This document shows positions 20,901 to 26,249 of a stretch of DNA of 26,249 bases, piece after piece (position 1 is the first letter of the stretch; the number at the start of each line of letters is the position of its first letter). A program made the position numbers and the translations under genes. The notes beneath the pieces were generated by a model that was given only the letters and a program-made list of their open reading frames with translations, was not told where the DNA came from and did no database searches. This stretch comes from a virus. The stretch is taken from positions 1-26,249 of IMG/VR virus record IMGVR_UViG_3300042401_001409. One strand, given 5' to 3'.

Positions 20901-21471
20901 GGTTCCGTTAGTAGGAGATGCTGATGTCTTTGATAGCATTGCCCTACAAGATCTCTGGTGTGTAGATAAATTAATTCTTTCGAAGAAACTGGGATACGTA
21001 TGTGGCCCTGCTGGTATCGTACCGCCCTATCCTGGCCAGTATGTGGTAAGACCCATTATGAATCTAAAGATGATGTCGATGGGAGCCAGGATTCAATACC
21101 TAGATTCAGATACGATTCCAAATGGCTATTTTTGGTGCGAGGTATTTACCGGTAGACATCTTAGTTTCGACTATCATTGGGGTAAGCAGGTACTTGCTGT
21201 CGAAGGGTTCAGAAACGATCCATTACGACTAGATAGATTCAGTCGATGGACCAAGGTCGATACGATATTTGATCTGCCTGAAATATTACAAGATATAGCA
21301 GACAGGTATCCCTGGTTCAATGTAGAGGTGATAGGTAATAAGGTCATAGAGGTGCATTTTAGGTATAACGATGATTTCTCCAATCATAACGCTACAACCA
21401 TCATCCCCGTATGGAAGGATGAGTTCTATAATAGCCCTTCAGGAGACCGACTGGGTTTTTTATTAGCATAA
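20890..21471 (+). CDS. hypothetical protein, VVRP-type
   Basis: The 193 residues begin MENKVPLVGDADVFDSIALQ. PPYPGQYVVRPIMNLKMMSMG at about 45-65, followed by NGYFWCEVFTGRHLSFDYHWG, is a pattern I associate with a T4-like phage family of unknown function. The order of elements (ligand-like loop, beta strands, acidic residues) loosely recalls ATP-grasp proteins, but I do not claim the fold. The start overlaps the zinc-protein gene by 11 bases. No membrane segment. Confidence 0.65.
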   Translation: MENKVPLVGDADVFDSIALQDLWCVDKLILSKKLGYVCGPAGIVPPYPGQYVVRPIMNLKMMSMGARIQYLDSDTIPNGYFWCEVFTGRHLSFDYHWGKQVLAVEGFRNDPLRLDRFSRWTKVDTIFDLPEILQDIADRYPWFNVEVIGNKVIEVHFRYNDDFSNHNATTIIPVWKDEFYNSPSGDRLGFLLA

Positions 21472-21491
21472 GGTAAATTTTAAGGATAATA

Positions 21492-22124
21492 ATGAGTTAT
21501 GTCATAGGGTCATTGCCGCCTATAAAATGTTTTGTTAAACGAGAATTTCTTTATAACTTTGAAAAAGGTCATGGGGAATTAGAACCTGCTATATGGATCA
21601 GTCTTAAAGCCCTTAGGGGGCAGGTATTTCGTATCGAAAGCCTGTTACCCAATTATGGTGCTCTTTATGATAAACTACCTATTCATGCCTATGTATGGCA
21701 AGAGAACTTCAGCGGAACCTTGCCAATAGATACATTACAGTTGTGGGACTGTATGGGTTATAGTTTTACTATTGTTGAAAAAATAGGTCTTCGTAATTTA
21801 GGAGTAAAATTTTTAGGAAAAGACAAAGAATGGCATTATGGTAACTATTTGTTTACTGTAGATTTCTGTGCCGATGGTATGGATCTTGATACAGGTTTTA
21901 CAGAGGTTGCGGAAGAGCATAAGAGTTTTAACTTTATAAAATTGGAAAATGGTCAGTTTGCATGCCAACCTAACAATAGATGTTTGTGGTATGATCAGAG
22001 TTTAATTTCAGGAGTAACAAAATTTCCTGATTTTAAAGCCGCCCAGACCTTATACACAGTAGATGGTACCCGTAAGTGGACTTCGGGGGATGATTGGTTT
22101 TATTCAATCACAGAAAGACAATAA
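21492..22124 (+). CDS. hypothetical protein
   Basis: The 210 residues begin MSYVIGSLPPIKCFVKREFL. ELEPAIWISLKALRGQVFRI and LYDKLPIHAYVWQENF are distinctive; I recall such sequences from cyanophages and related marine phages, with no function. The C-terminal part has NRCLWYDQSLISG and GDDWFYSIT. It is a soluble, aromatic-rich protein. It ends the operon, and the long hairpin cassette begins one base after its stop. Confidence 0.7.
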   Translation: MSYVIGSLPPIKCFVKREFLYNFEKGHGELEPAIWISLKALRGQVFRIESLLPNYGALYDKLPIHAYVWQENFSGTLPIDTLQLWDCMGYSFTIVEKIGLRNLGVKFLGKDKEWHYGNYLFTVDFCADGMDLDTGFTEVAEEHKSFNFIKLENGQFACQPNNRCLWYDQSLISGVTKFPDFKAAQTLYTVDGTRKWTSGDDWFYSITERQ

Positions 22125-22238
22125 AAAAGTAACTATTTTATATGCATTTTAAACGGCAAATGATCTAGTTACTTTTGCACAATACCCATCTTCCCAGTAA
22201 CGTAACTCCTTGACGATAGGCTCGAAAGAGCCTATAAT
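22125..22238 (+). promoter_or_regulatory. hairpin, CGTAAC-box and promoter cassette, copy 1
   Basis: AAAAGTAACT (22125-22134) and AGTTACTTTT (22167-22176) form a perfect 10-bp inverted repeat around a 32-base loop. GTAAC boxes follow (22197-22206), then TTGACG (22210-22215), 17 bases and TATAAT (22233-22238). The spacer is itself a palindrome, TAGGCTC-GAAA-GAGCCTA (22217-22234), that reaches into the -10. The whole unit matches 24961-25076. Confidence 0.7.
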
Positions 22239-22261
22239 TACGTATGTTTAAAGGAGATAAG

Positions 22262-22453
22262 ATGTTTAATATTAGTAATGTGGTAGTTAATGGTAATGTT
22301 ATTACTTGCAATGTAGATAATAACGAATATAGTTTAGAATTTGATAATGGTGATACATTATGTGTATTACTGGTTAATAATGTAGAAGCAGAAGATTATA
22401 ATGAAGATTTGATTAATGAGATTATCTGTAAGAGTTTTGAGGTAGAAGCCTAA
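22262..22453 (+). CDS. short acidic hypothetical protein
   Basis: The start at 22262 is chosen because AAAGGAG (22250-22256) then lies at the right distance; the ATG at 22244 is part of the leader. The 63 residues (MFNISNVVVNGNVITCNVDN...) are acidic, asparagine-rich and beta-like in the first half, with a helical acidic end. No family is recognised. It is the only gene between a cassette promoter and a terminator. Confidence 0.6.
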   Translation: MFNISNVVVNGNVITCNVDNNEYSLEFDNGDTLCVLLVNNVEAEDYNEDLINEIICKSFEVEA

Positions 22454-22455
22454 TA

Positions 22456-22473
22456 CCTTACTAAAAAGTAAGG
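22456..22473 (+). terminator. hairpin after the 22262 gene
   Basis: CCTTACT (22456-22462) and AGTAAGG (22467-22473) form a perfect 7-bp stem with an AAAA loop, followed by GTTCTTT. It is a plausible weak rho-independent terminator. Confidence 0.5.
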
Positions 22474-22481
22474 GTTCTTTA

Positions 22482-22517
22482 CGTAACGGTTGACGAAACG
22501 TAAAATTGAGCTATAAT
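22482..22517 (+). promoter_or_regulatory. CGTAAC-box promoter
   Basis: CGTAAC (22482-22487), TTGACG (22490-22495), a 16-base spacer and TATAAT (22512-22517) drive the gene at 22543, which has AGGAG about 12 bases upstream of its ATG. Confidence 0.7.
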
Positions 22518-22542
22518 AGGGCATCAACAGGAGAAAACGAAA

Positions 22543-22770
22543 ATGGATAAAGTAAAGTTCACACCAGCAGGCGGTTACGAGATGTTAATCCCTGCAATTG
22601 CCTTTAAGACTTATAAAGCCAAGCACGATGCTGTAGCCTTCCTCCAGGCTAACGGTTCAATTCATGCCTCTCTCTCAACCCCAGGCGTTGAGAAAGCTTA
22701 TAACACCATTCGCCGGGCTAACCGCAAGATTGAGAAAGAAGGCTGGTATTCAGCAAGGGTTACGGCTTAA
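22543..22770 (+). CDS. small basic hypothetical protein
   Basis: The 75 residues begin MDKVKFTPAGGYEMLIPAIA and are basic and helical (TYKAKHDAVAFLQANGS, then NTIRRANRKIEKEGWYSA). The positive charge suggests nucleic-acid binding, though no family is recognised. It is transcribed alone from the preceding CGTAAC promoter; its stop is followed by a further promoter. Confidence 0.65.
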   Translation: MDKVKFTPAGGYEMLIPAIAFKTYKAKHDAVAFLQANGSIHASLSTPGVEKAYNTIRRANRKIEKEGWYSARVTA

Positions 22771-22800
22771 GTTGCCGTAACGCCGAAACTAGCTTATAAT
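22759..22800 (+). promoter_or_regulatory. palindromic CGTAAC promoter before the AAA+ ATPase
   Basis: GTTACGGC (22759-22766) and GCCGTAAC (22774-22781) form a perfect 8-bp inverted repeat that overlaps the previous stop codon and the -35 element TTGCCG (22772-22777). A 17-base spacer leads to TATAAT (22795-22800). The palindrome could be an operator or a terminator stem. Confidence 0.6.
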
Positions 22801-22825
22801 TGGTCATCGTTTAAAGGAACACATT

Positions 22826-23716
22826 ATGCACACAGAAATTAAATTTGATGGCGAGAAATACGTAGGTTATGTTAACGGTAAAGCCATTTGCCGTTCTTCC
22901 GGTAAGTATTACGTTCAGCGTCAACTTGAAGGTCAGAAGTTGGCTTTCAAAGAGGCTCCTGCTCCCGTAGCTTCGGAGTTCGGTATCAATCAGCGTTTTA
23001 GCTTTGTTGAGCAGATGGTTGATATGATCGTTCAGAAGACTTTGCCCTCGGCCGTTATTACCGGTGAAGGCGGTCTTGGTAAATCGTATACGGTTTTGAA
23101 GTCTCTTGAGAAGAACGGCTTTACGAACCTGACTGATTTGGCTAATTTTGCTATCGGTGCAAAGGTCAATAAGGCTAAGTCCTATACGGTGGTTAAGGGT
23201 TACTCGACCGCTAAGGGCTTGTATCGTACGCTTTTTGAGAATAACGGTATGGTTATCGTGTTCGATGACTGCGATAGTATCTTGAAAGACGATGTTGCTA
23301 AGAATCTCTTGAAGGGTGCTTTGGACTCTTATTCTAAGCGCTATATCTCTTGGAACGCCGATATGCGTGACGATGATCTGCCGCGCTCGTTCGAGTTTAC
23401 CGGCTCTATCGTATTCGTATCGAATATGGCTTTGGAGAAGATCGATCAGGCAATTCGTACTCGTTCTTTAGTTGTTGACTTATCGATGACTGAGGCTCAG
23501 AAGCTTGAGAGAATGGAAGTGATTGCAAAGTCCGACGAGTTTCTTCCGGAAGTGAATGCTATTGCCAAGGGTTTGGCTCTGGACTTCCTGAAGTCTAATT
23601 TAGGTAAGATTCCTAATATGTCTTTACGTAGCTTGATTGCCGTTACGAAGATTGCCAATACCGGTAATCCTCAATGGAAAGACCTCGCTAAATACGTTTT
23701 AACTCAGGGGAACTGA
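22826..23716 (+). CDS. AAA+ family ATPase
   Basis: The 296 residues begin with a short basic domain (KFDGEKYVGYVNGKAICRSS). ITGEGGLGKSYTVLKSL near 79-95 is a Walker A loop, MVIVFDDCDSILKDD near 142-156 is Walker B, and SIVFVSNMALEKIDQAIRTRS near 193-212 contains sensor-1 and arginine-finger-like residues. This is a compact AAA+ module without a nuclease or helicase extension. Related ATPases occur in many large phages, mostly without an assigned role. It is the largest gene of this region, with a strong Shine-Dalgarno (AAAGGA, 22815-22820). It probably remodels a protein or nucleic-acid complex. Confidence 0.85.
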   Translation: MHTEIKFDGEKYVGYVNGKAICRSSGKYYVQRQLEGQKLAFKEAPAPVASEFGINQRFSFVEQMVDMIVQKTLPSAVITGEGGLGKSYTVLKSLEKNGFTNLTDLANFAIGAKVNKAKSYTVVKGYSTAKGLYRTLFENNGMVIVFDDCDSILKDDVAKNLLKGALDSYSKRYISWNADMRDDDLPRSFEFTGSIVFVSNMALEKIDQAIRTRSLVVDLSMTEAQKLERMEVIAKSDEFLPEVNAIAKGLALDFLKSNLGKIPNMSLRSLIAVTKIANTGNPQWKDLAKYVLTQGN

Positions 23717-23717
23717 T

Positions 23718-23918
23718 ATGACTATTACAGTAAAAGAAATGATAGAGGCATTAAGCAAGTTGCCTTCAGATGCAGAATTAGTAGTAACCGAGTCTGGGTA
23801 CTACTGTTATGGGGAATTTGCCGATATTATGTTACCGGAACTCTATACACCTGAGACTGAAGAAATCGTTCCAGGTAATCCAATATACCGTATCGGACAT
23901 TCACATCAGAGTTATTAA
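23718..23918 (+). CDS. short hypothetical protein
   Basis: The 66 residues begin MTITVKEMIEALSKLPSDAE and have the EALSKLPSDAELVV pattern of a helix-turn-strand domain seen in many small phage proteins. The remainder is rich in glutamate and tyrosine. It follows the ATPase after one base and is probably co-transcribed. Function unknown. Confidence 0.65.
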   Translation: MTITVKEMIEALSKLPSDAELVVTESGYYCYGEFADIMLPELYTPETEEIVPGNPIYRIGHSHQSY

Positions 23919-23919
23919 T

Positions 23920-24168
23920 ATGAACGAACAATTTAAATTACTTTCCGATGAAGCCCATGAGTTCGCTCTCAAGAATATTAATTTTGGTGAGAACTTTGGC
24001 GATATATGGATTGAAAAGTTCGGCAAGTTAATCATTCAGGATTGTATTAAGGAGCTGGAGATAAGTAAAAGGGGTGACCCCTATACCGGTAACTTGTATG
24101 ATTGTGAATATAATACCTGTATTAACGAACAGATTCAAATATTAAATGCACGTTTCGGAGTTAATTAA
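23920..24168 (+). CDS. short hypothetical protein
   Basis: The start at 23920 (MNEQFKLLSDEAHEFALKNI) gives 82 residues. The sequence is helical; EKFGKLIIQDCIKELEISKRG suggests a helical pair, and the end is cysteine-containing (YDCEYNTCINEQ). An upstream extension to 23809 lies inside the previous gene. It overlaps the next gene by TAATG. Confidence 0.6.
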   Translation: MNEQFKLLSDEAHEFALKNINFGENFGDIWIEKFGKLIIQDCIKELEISKRGDPYTGNLYDCEYNTCINEQIQILNARFGVN

Positions 24169-24413
24169 TGTCAGAAGACCTAGTATATCGGCTAAGAAAA
24201 AGGGCGGAAATCCGTAGACAGATACCGACTAGGAAATCAGTACAGGATAATCAACCCGATCGATTATCTGATCTATTAGAAGAGGCCGCCAATGAAATAG
24301 AAAGACTTTATAACATTAATGCCGGTATCGATAGAAATACAGATAATAAAGAATATAGTATGGGCACCGAGGAGGGTCTAAATAACTTTATTAAGTATAG
24401 GAACAGGCTATGA
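24168..24413 (+). CDS. short basic helical protein
   Basis: The 81 residues begin MSEDLVYRLRKRAEIRRQIP and carry a helical DLLEEAANEIERLYNI segment, as in small phage proteins of the type LVYRLRKRA...DLLEEAA. These are widespread in phages with no known role. It overlaps the next gene by ATGA. Confidence 0.65.
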   Translation: MSEDLVYRLRKRAEIRRQIPTRKSVQDNQPDRLSDLLEEAANEIERLYNINAGIDRNTDNKEYSMGTEEGLNNFIKYRNRL

Positions 24414-24604
24414 AAATAGATAGAATAAACAATCGCAATATCGAATTAGATAGGGCCGAAAGAGCCAATAATCAACATAAAAGAGAAGAAGATTATCGGA
24501 AATTGGTAGAGAAGAGAAACTTCGATGGGTTAATTGCCGAGAGAGTACAAAGAAATATGAGATTAGATTTGGATAAAGGCAGGTATATAGATGTGGACGT
24601 ATAA
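24410..24604 (+). CDS. short highly charged protein
   Basis: The 64 residues begin MKIDRINNRNIELDRAERAN and are extremely rich in R, N, E and D, probably one long helix. No family is recognised. It overlaps the previous gene by 4 bases and the following membrane peptide gene by 14 bases. Confidence 0.55.
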   Translation: MKIDRINNRNIELDRAERANNQHKREEDYRKLVEKRNFDGLIAERVQRNMRLDLDKGRYIDVDV

Positions 24605-24686
24605 TGATACTATCTTCATTACCTTTATTGTGGTAGTAATAGGGGCGGTATTATGGGATATGAAAAGAAACGGTGATTGGAAATAA
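24591..24686 (+). CDS. 31-residue single-pass membrane peptide
   Basis: ATG at 24591 opens MWTYNDTIFITFIVVVIGAV, then LWDMKRNGDWK and TAA at 24684-24686. The sequence is a short polar N-terminus, about 16 hydrophobic residues and a charged basic tail, a textbook small membrane peptide. It starts inside the previous gene, and the next ATG follows its stop by one base. Too short for family assignment. Confidence 0.5.
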   Translation: MWTYNDTIFITFIVVVIGAVLWDMKRNGDWK

Positions 24687-24687
24687 T

Positions 24688-24867
24688 ATGACCGATAAAG
24701 AAGAGTTAAAAGCATTACTAAAATCGTATAAAGAATCTCCTTCTAGAGGGATAAAGGATGAGATAATGATCAGTAAGATAGAGGATATAATCGATAATAA
24801 CGATATAGTATTCAGTAGAATAGAAGAATTACCAGACGATTATGATATTAGAGATTATCAAAGATAA
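24688..24867 (+). CDS. short acidic helical protein
   Basis: The start at 24688 gives 59 residues, MTDKEELKALLKSYKESPSR then GIKDEIMISKIEDIID and an acidic end. No family is recognised. It ends the operon from the AAA+ ATPase and is followed by a hairpin. Confidence 0.55.
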   Translation: MTDKEELKALLKSYKESPSRGIKDEIMISKIEDIIDNNDIVFSRIEELPDDYDIRDYQR

Positions 24868-24868
24868 T

Positions 24869-24887
24869 TAGTAAGGATGACTTACTA
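24869..24887 (+). terminator. hairpin after the 24688 gene
   Basis: TAGTAAG (24869-24875) and CTTACTA (24881-24887) form a perfect 7-bp stem around GATGA, followed by TAATTTATTTT. It probably ends the long ATPase operon. The 70 bases beyond it up to 24960 are AT-rich and hold no ORF or other element that I can see. Confidence 0.45.
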
Positions 24888-24960
24888 TAATTTATTTTAA
24901 ATTGGTATGTATTTATATTAATAAAAATAGTATTTTTCTGCCCTCTTAAACGCTTTCCCT

Positions 24961-25076
24961 AAAAAGTAACTATAATATATGCAGAATGAAATGCAAATTA
25001 ACTAGTTACTTCTGCAAAGTACCCAACCGTAACGTAAGGGTATTAGGTTGACGTTTGGTCCGAACTGGACTATAAT
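24961..25076 (+). promoter_or_regulatory. hairpin, CGTAAC-box and promoter cassette, copy 2
   Basis: AAGTAACT (24964-24971) and AGTTACTT (25004-25011) pair across a 32-base loop, the same loop length as in copy 1. CGTAAC (25028-25033) and CGTAAG (25033-25038) follow, then TTGACG (25048-25053), 17 bases and TATAAT (25071-25076). GTCC-GAACT-GGAC (25058-25070) makes the spacer palindromic, as in copy 1 but with another sequence. Confidence 0.7.
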
Positions 25077-25102
25077 AACGTATGTTCAACGGAAAGGGTA
25101 TT

Positions 25103-25267
25103 ATGCAAACTACGATCAAGCTTACAGAAGAGCAACTCGCTCTCCTCCTCCAAGTTCTCGATTCTGCAATTAGCCAGTTTCAAATCGAGCCTTCCGAGCA
25201 GAATTTAGCCGACGAAGTTCTCGACATTCTCGAAACTGCCGAAAACAAAATCACCTCTCTCTATTAA
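25103..25267 (+). CDS. short acidic helical protein
   Basis: The start at 25103 is supported by GGAAAGG (25091-25097); the ATG at 25082 lies in the leader, as it does in the equivalent place before 22262. The 54 residues (MQTTIKLTEEQLALLLQVLD...) form an acidic two-helix protein. No family is recognised. It is read from cassette copy 2 with the next genes. Confidence 0.6.
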   Translation: MQTTIKLTEEQLALLLQVLDSAISQFQIEPSEQNLADEVLDILETAENKITSLY

Positions 25268-25279
25268 TAAGGAACTAAG

Positions 25280-25528
25280 ATGACAGCTTACGCAGAAATG
25301 AAGATGTACGGAATGACAGAAGCTCAGATCCGTGTTCAGTACATGGAATCTTTGACCGCTAAGTTCTCCGGTCAAGAGATGGTGGTGATGGGCATTTTGT
25401 CCGACTGCCAAGAGATGTTGGGAATGGGTGCTGGTCCTCGTGCTGTAGAGCATGTTCGCCAGCAGATGAATGTTGCAAAGTTCATTCTTTGCGAAGTAAT
25501 GGATGCTAAACAAAAGGAGTCTGTATAA
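25280..25528 (+). CDS. short hypothetical protein
   Basis: The 82 residues begin MTAYAEMKMYGMTEAQIRVQ and contain VVMGILSDCQEMLGMG and VRQQMNVAKFILCEVMDAKQ. It is a helical protein rich in methionine. GGAAC precedes the start. Proteins with an MYGM-type start and a C-terminal helix like this occur in several T4-like phages; no function is known. It overlaps the next gene by one base. Confidence 0.65.
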   Translation: MTAYAEMKMYGMTEAQIRVQYMESLTAKFSGQEMVVMGILSDCQEMLGMGAGPRAVEHVRQQMNVAKFILCEVMDAKQKESV

Positions 25529-25692
25529 TGTCTAAGATGTCTAACCTGCACATGATTATCACCGATGCTATTGCATGTGATCTTAATGAAGACTTCATCA
25601 TCGATCTGATGGTTGAAGAGGGTCTGCCGCGTGAAGCGTGTCCCGAAATCTTGCGCGTTTTCAAGCAAGTGGAGGCTCATGATGCAGTTTGA
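25528..25692 (+). CDS. short acidic hypothetical protein
   Basis: ATG at 25528 (TAATG overlap, AGGAG at 25515-25519) opens 54 residues: MSKMSNLHMIITDAIACDLN, then EDFIIDLMVEEGLPREACPE and a short helix ending VEAHDAV. Two further in-frame ATGs lie within the first nine codons. No family is recognised. It overlaps the next gene by 11 bases. Confidence 0.55.
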   Translation: MSKMSNLHMIITDAIACDLNEDFIIDLMVEEGLPREACPEILRVFKQVEAHDAV

Positions 25693-25879
25693 AACAATGA
25701 CCCAGAAAGAGGCTCTGGATATCGTCCAGAAGGAAGCCGAATCGATGGGCCTTGGAATCCTGGAAACACTCCAGCTTTTCAAGCGTTATCCACATGAATT
25801 TGGGTCTGTAGAGAGATGTGCCTTTAATACCGCTCTCCGTGGATTCCAACGCCTTTTGGCGCCAGCGGAAAGTAACTAG
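25682..25879 (+). CDS. short hypothetical protein
   Basis: The start at 25682 places GGAGG (25671-25675) six bases upstream, better than the adjacent ATG at 25679. The 65 residues (MQFETMTQKEALDIVQKEAE...) are helical; LETLQLFKRYPHEFGS follows. No family is recognised. The GTAAC-type hairpin overlaps its last codons and stop. Confidence 0.6.
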   Translation: MQFETMTQKEALDIVQKEAESMGLGILETLQLFKRYPHEFGSVERCAFNTALRGFQRLLAPAESN

Positions 25880-25940
25880 TTATAGTTACCCGTAAATAAT
25901 AACCCTACCAGTTGCATGGTTATTAGAAATAGCTTATAAT
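25871..25940 (+). promoter_or_regulatory. GTAAC-type hairpin and operator-promoter
   Basis: AGTAACTA-GTTA-TAGTTAC (25871-25889) repeats the 19229 hairpin. TAATAACC (25897-25904) and GGTTATTA (25918-25925) form a second perfect 8-bp repeat around the -35 element TTGCAT (25912-25917). A 17-base spacer leads to TATAAT (25935-25940). The sequence after -10 (TATAATAGATACATCT) is the same as after the 19294 promoter. Confidence 0.65.
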
Positions 25941-25976
25941 AGATACATCTTAACACGCACACATAAGGAAATGAAA

Positions 25977-26249
25977 ATGACAAAAGTAACTAACCTCGAG
26001 ACAGCAGTTTCAATCGTTCGTAATACTCCTGATAAGGCCCTGGCTTTGTCCGAGATCATGAACATCTTGGGCGTAAGCCGCTCTAATGCTTTCGTCTATC
26101 ATACGAAAGCTTCTAAGATCTTGTTCTCTGCTAATAACGTGGACGAGATCATGGGCAAGGTATCCCCTCAGTATAAGAAGGTCTCTGAGAGCGTTCAAGG
26201 TACCTCTTCTACTAAGAAGGCTCAGAAGCTGGCTGAGATCGACGCCTTC
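25977..26249 (+). CDS. putative HTH DNA-binding protein (partial, runs off the window)
   Basis: The start at 25977 has AGGA seven bases upstream; the ATG at 25971 is too close to it. The 91 visible residues begin MTKVTNLETAVSIVRNTPDK. ALALSEIMNILGVSRSNAFV followed by YHTKASKIL looks like a helix-turn-helix, and the segment matches ISKGNASIYLKKV in the protein at 17050. The rest is lysine- and serine-rich. No stop occurs before the window ends. I infer a DNA-binding protein, perhaps a regulator. Confidence 0.6.
   Translation, partial: MTKVTNLETAVSIVRNTPDKALALSEIMNILGVSRSNAFVYHTKASKILFSANNVDEIMGKVSPQYKKVSESVQGTSSTKKAQKLAEIDAF

Noticed and set aside
22125-25103. CRISPR-like or transposon interpretation of the repeated GTAAC hairpins
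   Set aside because: The repeats are short, irregularly spaced by whole operons, always precede promoters and have no spacer structure, transposase or target duplication.
25205-25782. two overlapping minus-strand frames (102 and 136 residues)
   Set aside because: The plus-strand genes here are coupled by overlaps and Shine-Dalgarno sites, while the minus frames have none and are composition shadows of higher-GC genes.

Overview
The window is a stretch of a tailed-phage genome, most likely a large T4-like myovirus. The support is a gp47/gp46 (SbcD/SbcC-type) recombination nuclease pair, tightly packed genes that mostly overlap by 1-30 bases, a perfect T4-type late promoter octamer (TATAAATA) at 18875, sigma70-like promoters (TTGACG, 16-17 bases, TATAAT), many tiny acidic genes of unknown function, and a NUMOD3-type protein inserted on the minus strand. 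The DNA is moderately AT-rich. The host is probably a Gram-negative bacterium with ordinary sigma70 and Shine-Dalgarno signals; the sequence does not name it. I recognised no tRNA, rRNA, CRISPR array or IS element.

Layout. 1-702: the tail of an unknown gene, a 104-residue ORF whose ATG lies where its promoter should start transcription, and a small membrane protein. 702-8861: a nearly continuous 7-deazaguanine locus: queE, folE, a PD-(D/E)XK nuclease, a dpdA-type DNA transglycosylase, a PurN/Fmt-like formyltransferase, a NadR-like P-loop kinase, queF, a MazG-like protein, queC, a class II glutamine amidotransferase, a dUTPase-like protein, an unknown gene and queD. 8854-12804: gp47, gp46, a 2-oxoglutarate/Fe(II) oxygenase and a peptide deformylase homologue that has lost catalytic residues. 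12791-16418: mixed unknown genes, a second oxygenase, a 383-residue hydrophilic protein and two minus-strand genes. 16539-18872: a cupin-like protein, a putative HTH protein, a 5'(3')-deoxyribonucleotidase, unknown genes and a GNAT-like protein. 18913-26249: many short unknown genes, an AAA+ ATPase and a second HTH-like protein, arranged in short operons.

How the genes fit together. FolE, QueD, QueE and QueC would make preQ0 from GTP. QueF would reduce preQ0 to preQ1. DpdA would exchange guanine in DNA for a 7-deazaguanine base. The amidotransferase beside QueC offers a second fate (the archaeosine-type base G+). The formyltransferase overlapping dpdA by one base is a candidate tailoring enzyme for the free amine of preQ1, so the final base may be an undescribed one. 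This is inference from gene content; no mass spectrometry is implied.

Regulation. Many operon starts share a module: an AGTAACT...AGTTACT or other hairpin, one to three CGTAAC boxes, then TTGAC/TTGC, 16-17 bases and TATAAT. Two of these modules (22125-22262 and 24961-25103) are diverged copies of each other with an equally long 32-base hairpin loop. This points to a phage-wide regulatory element, possibly read by a phage-encoded DNA-binding protein.
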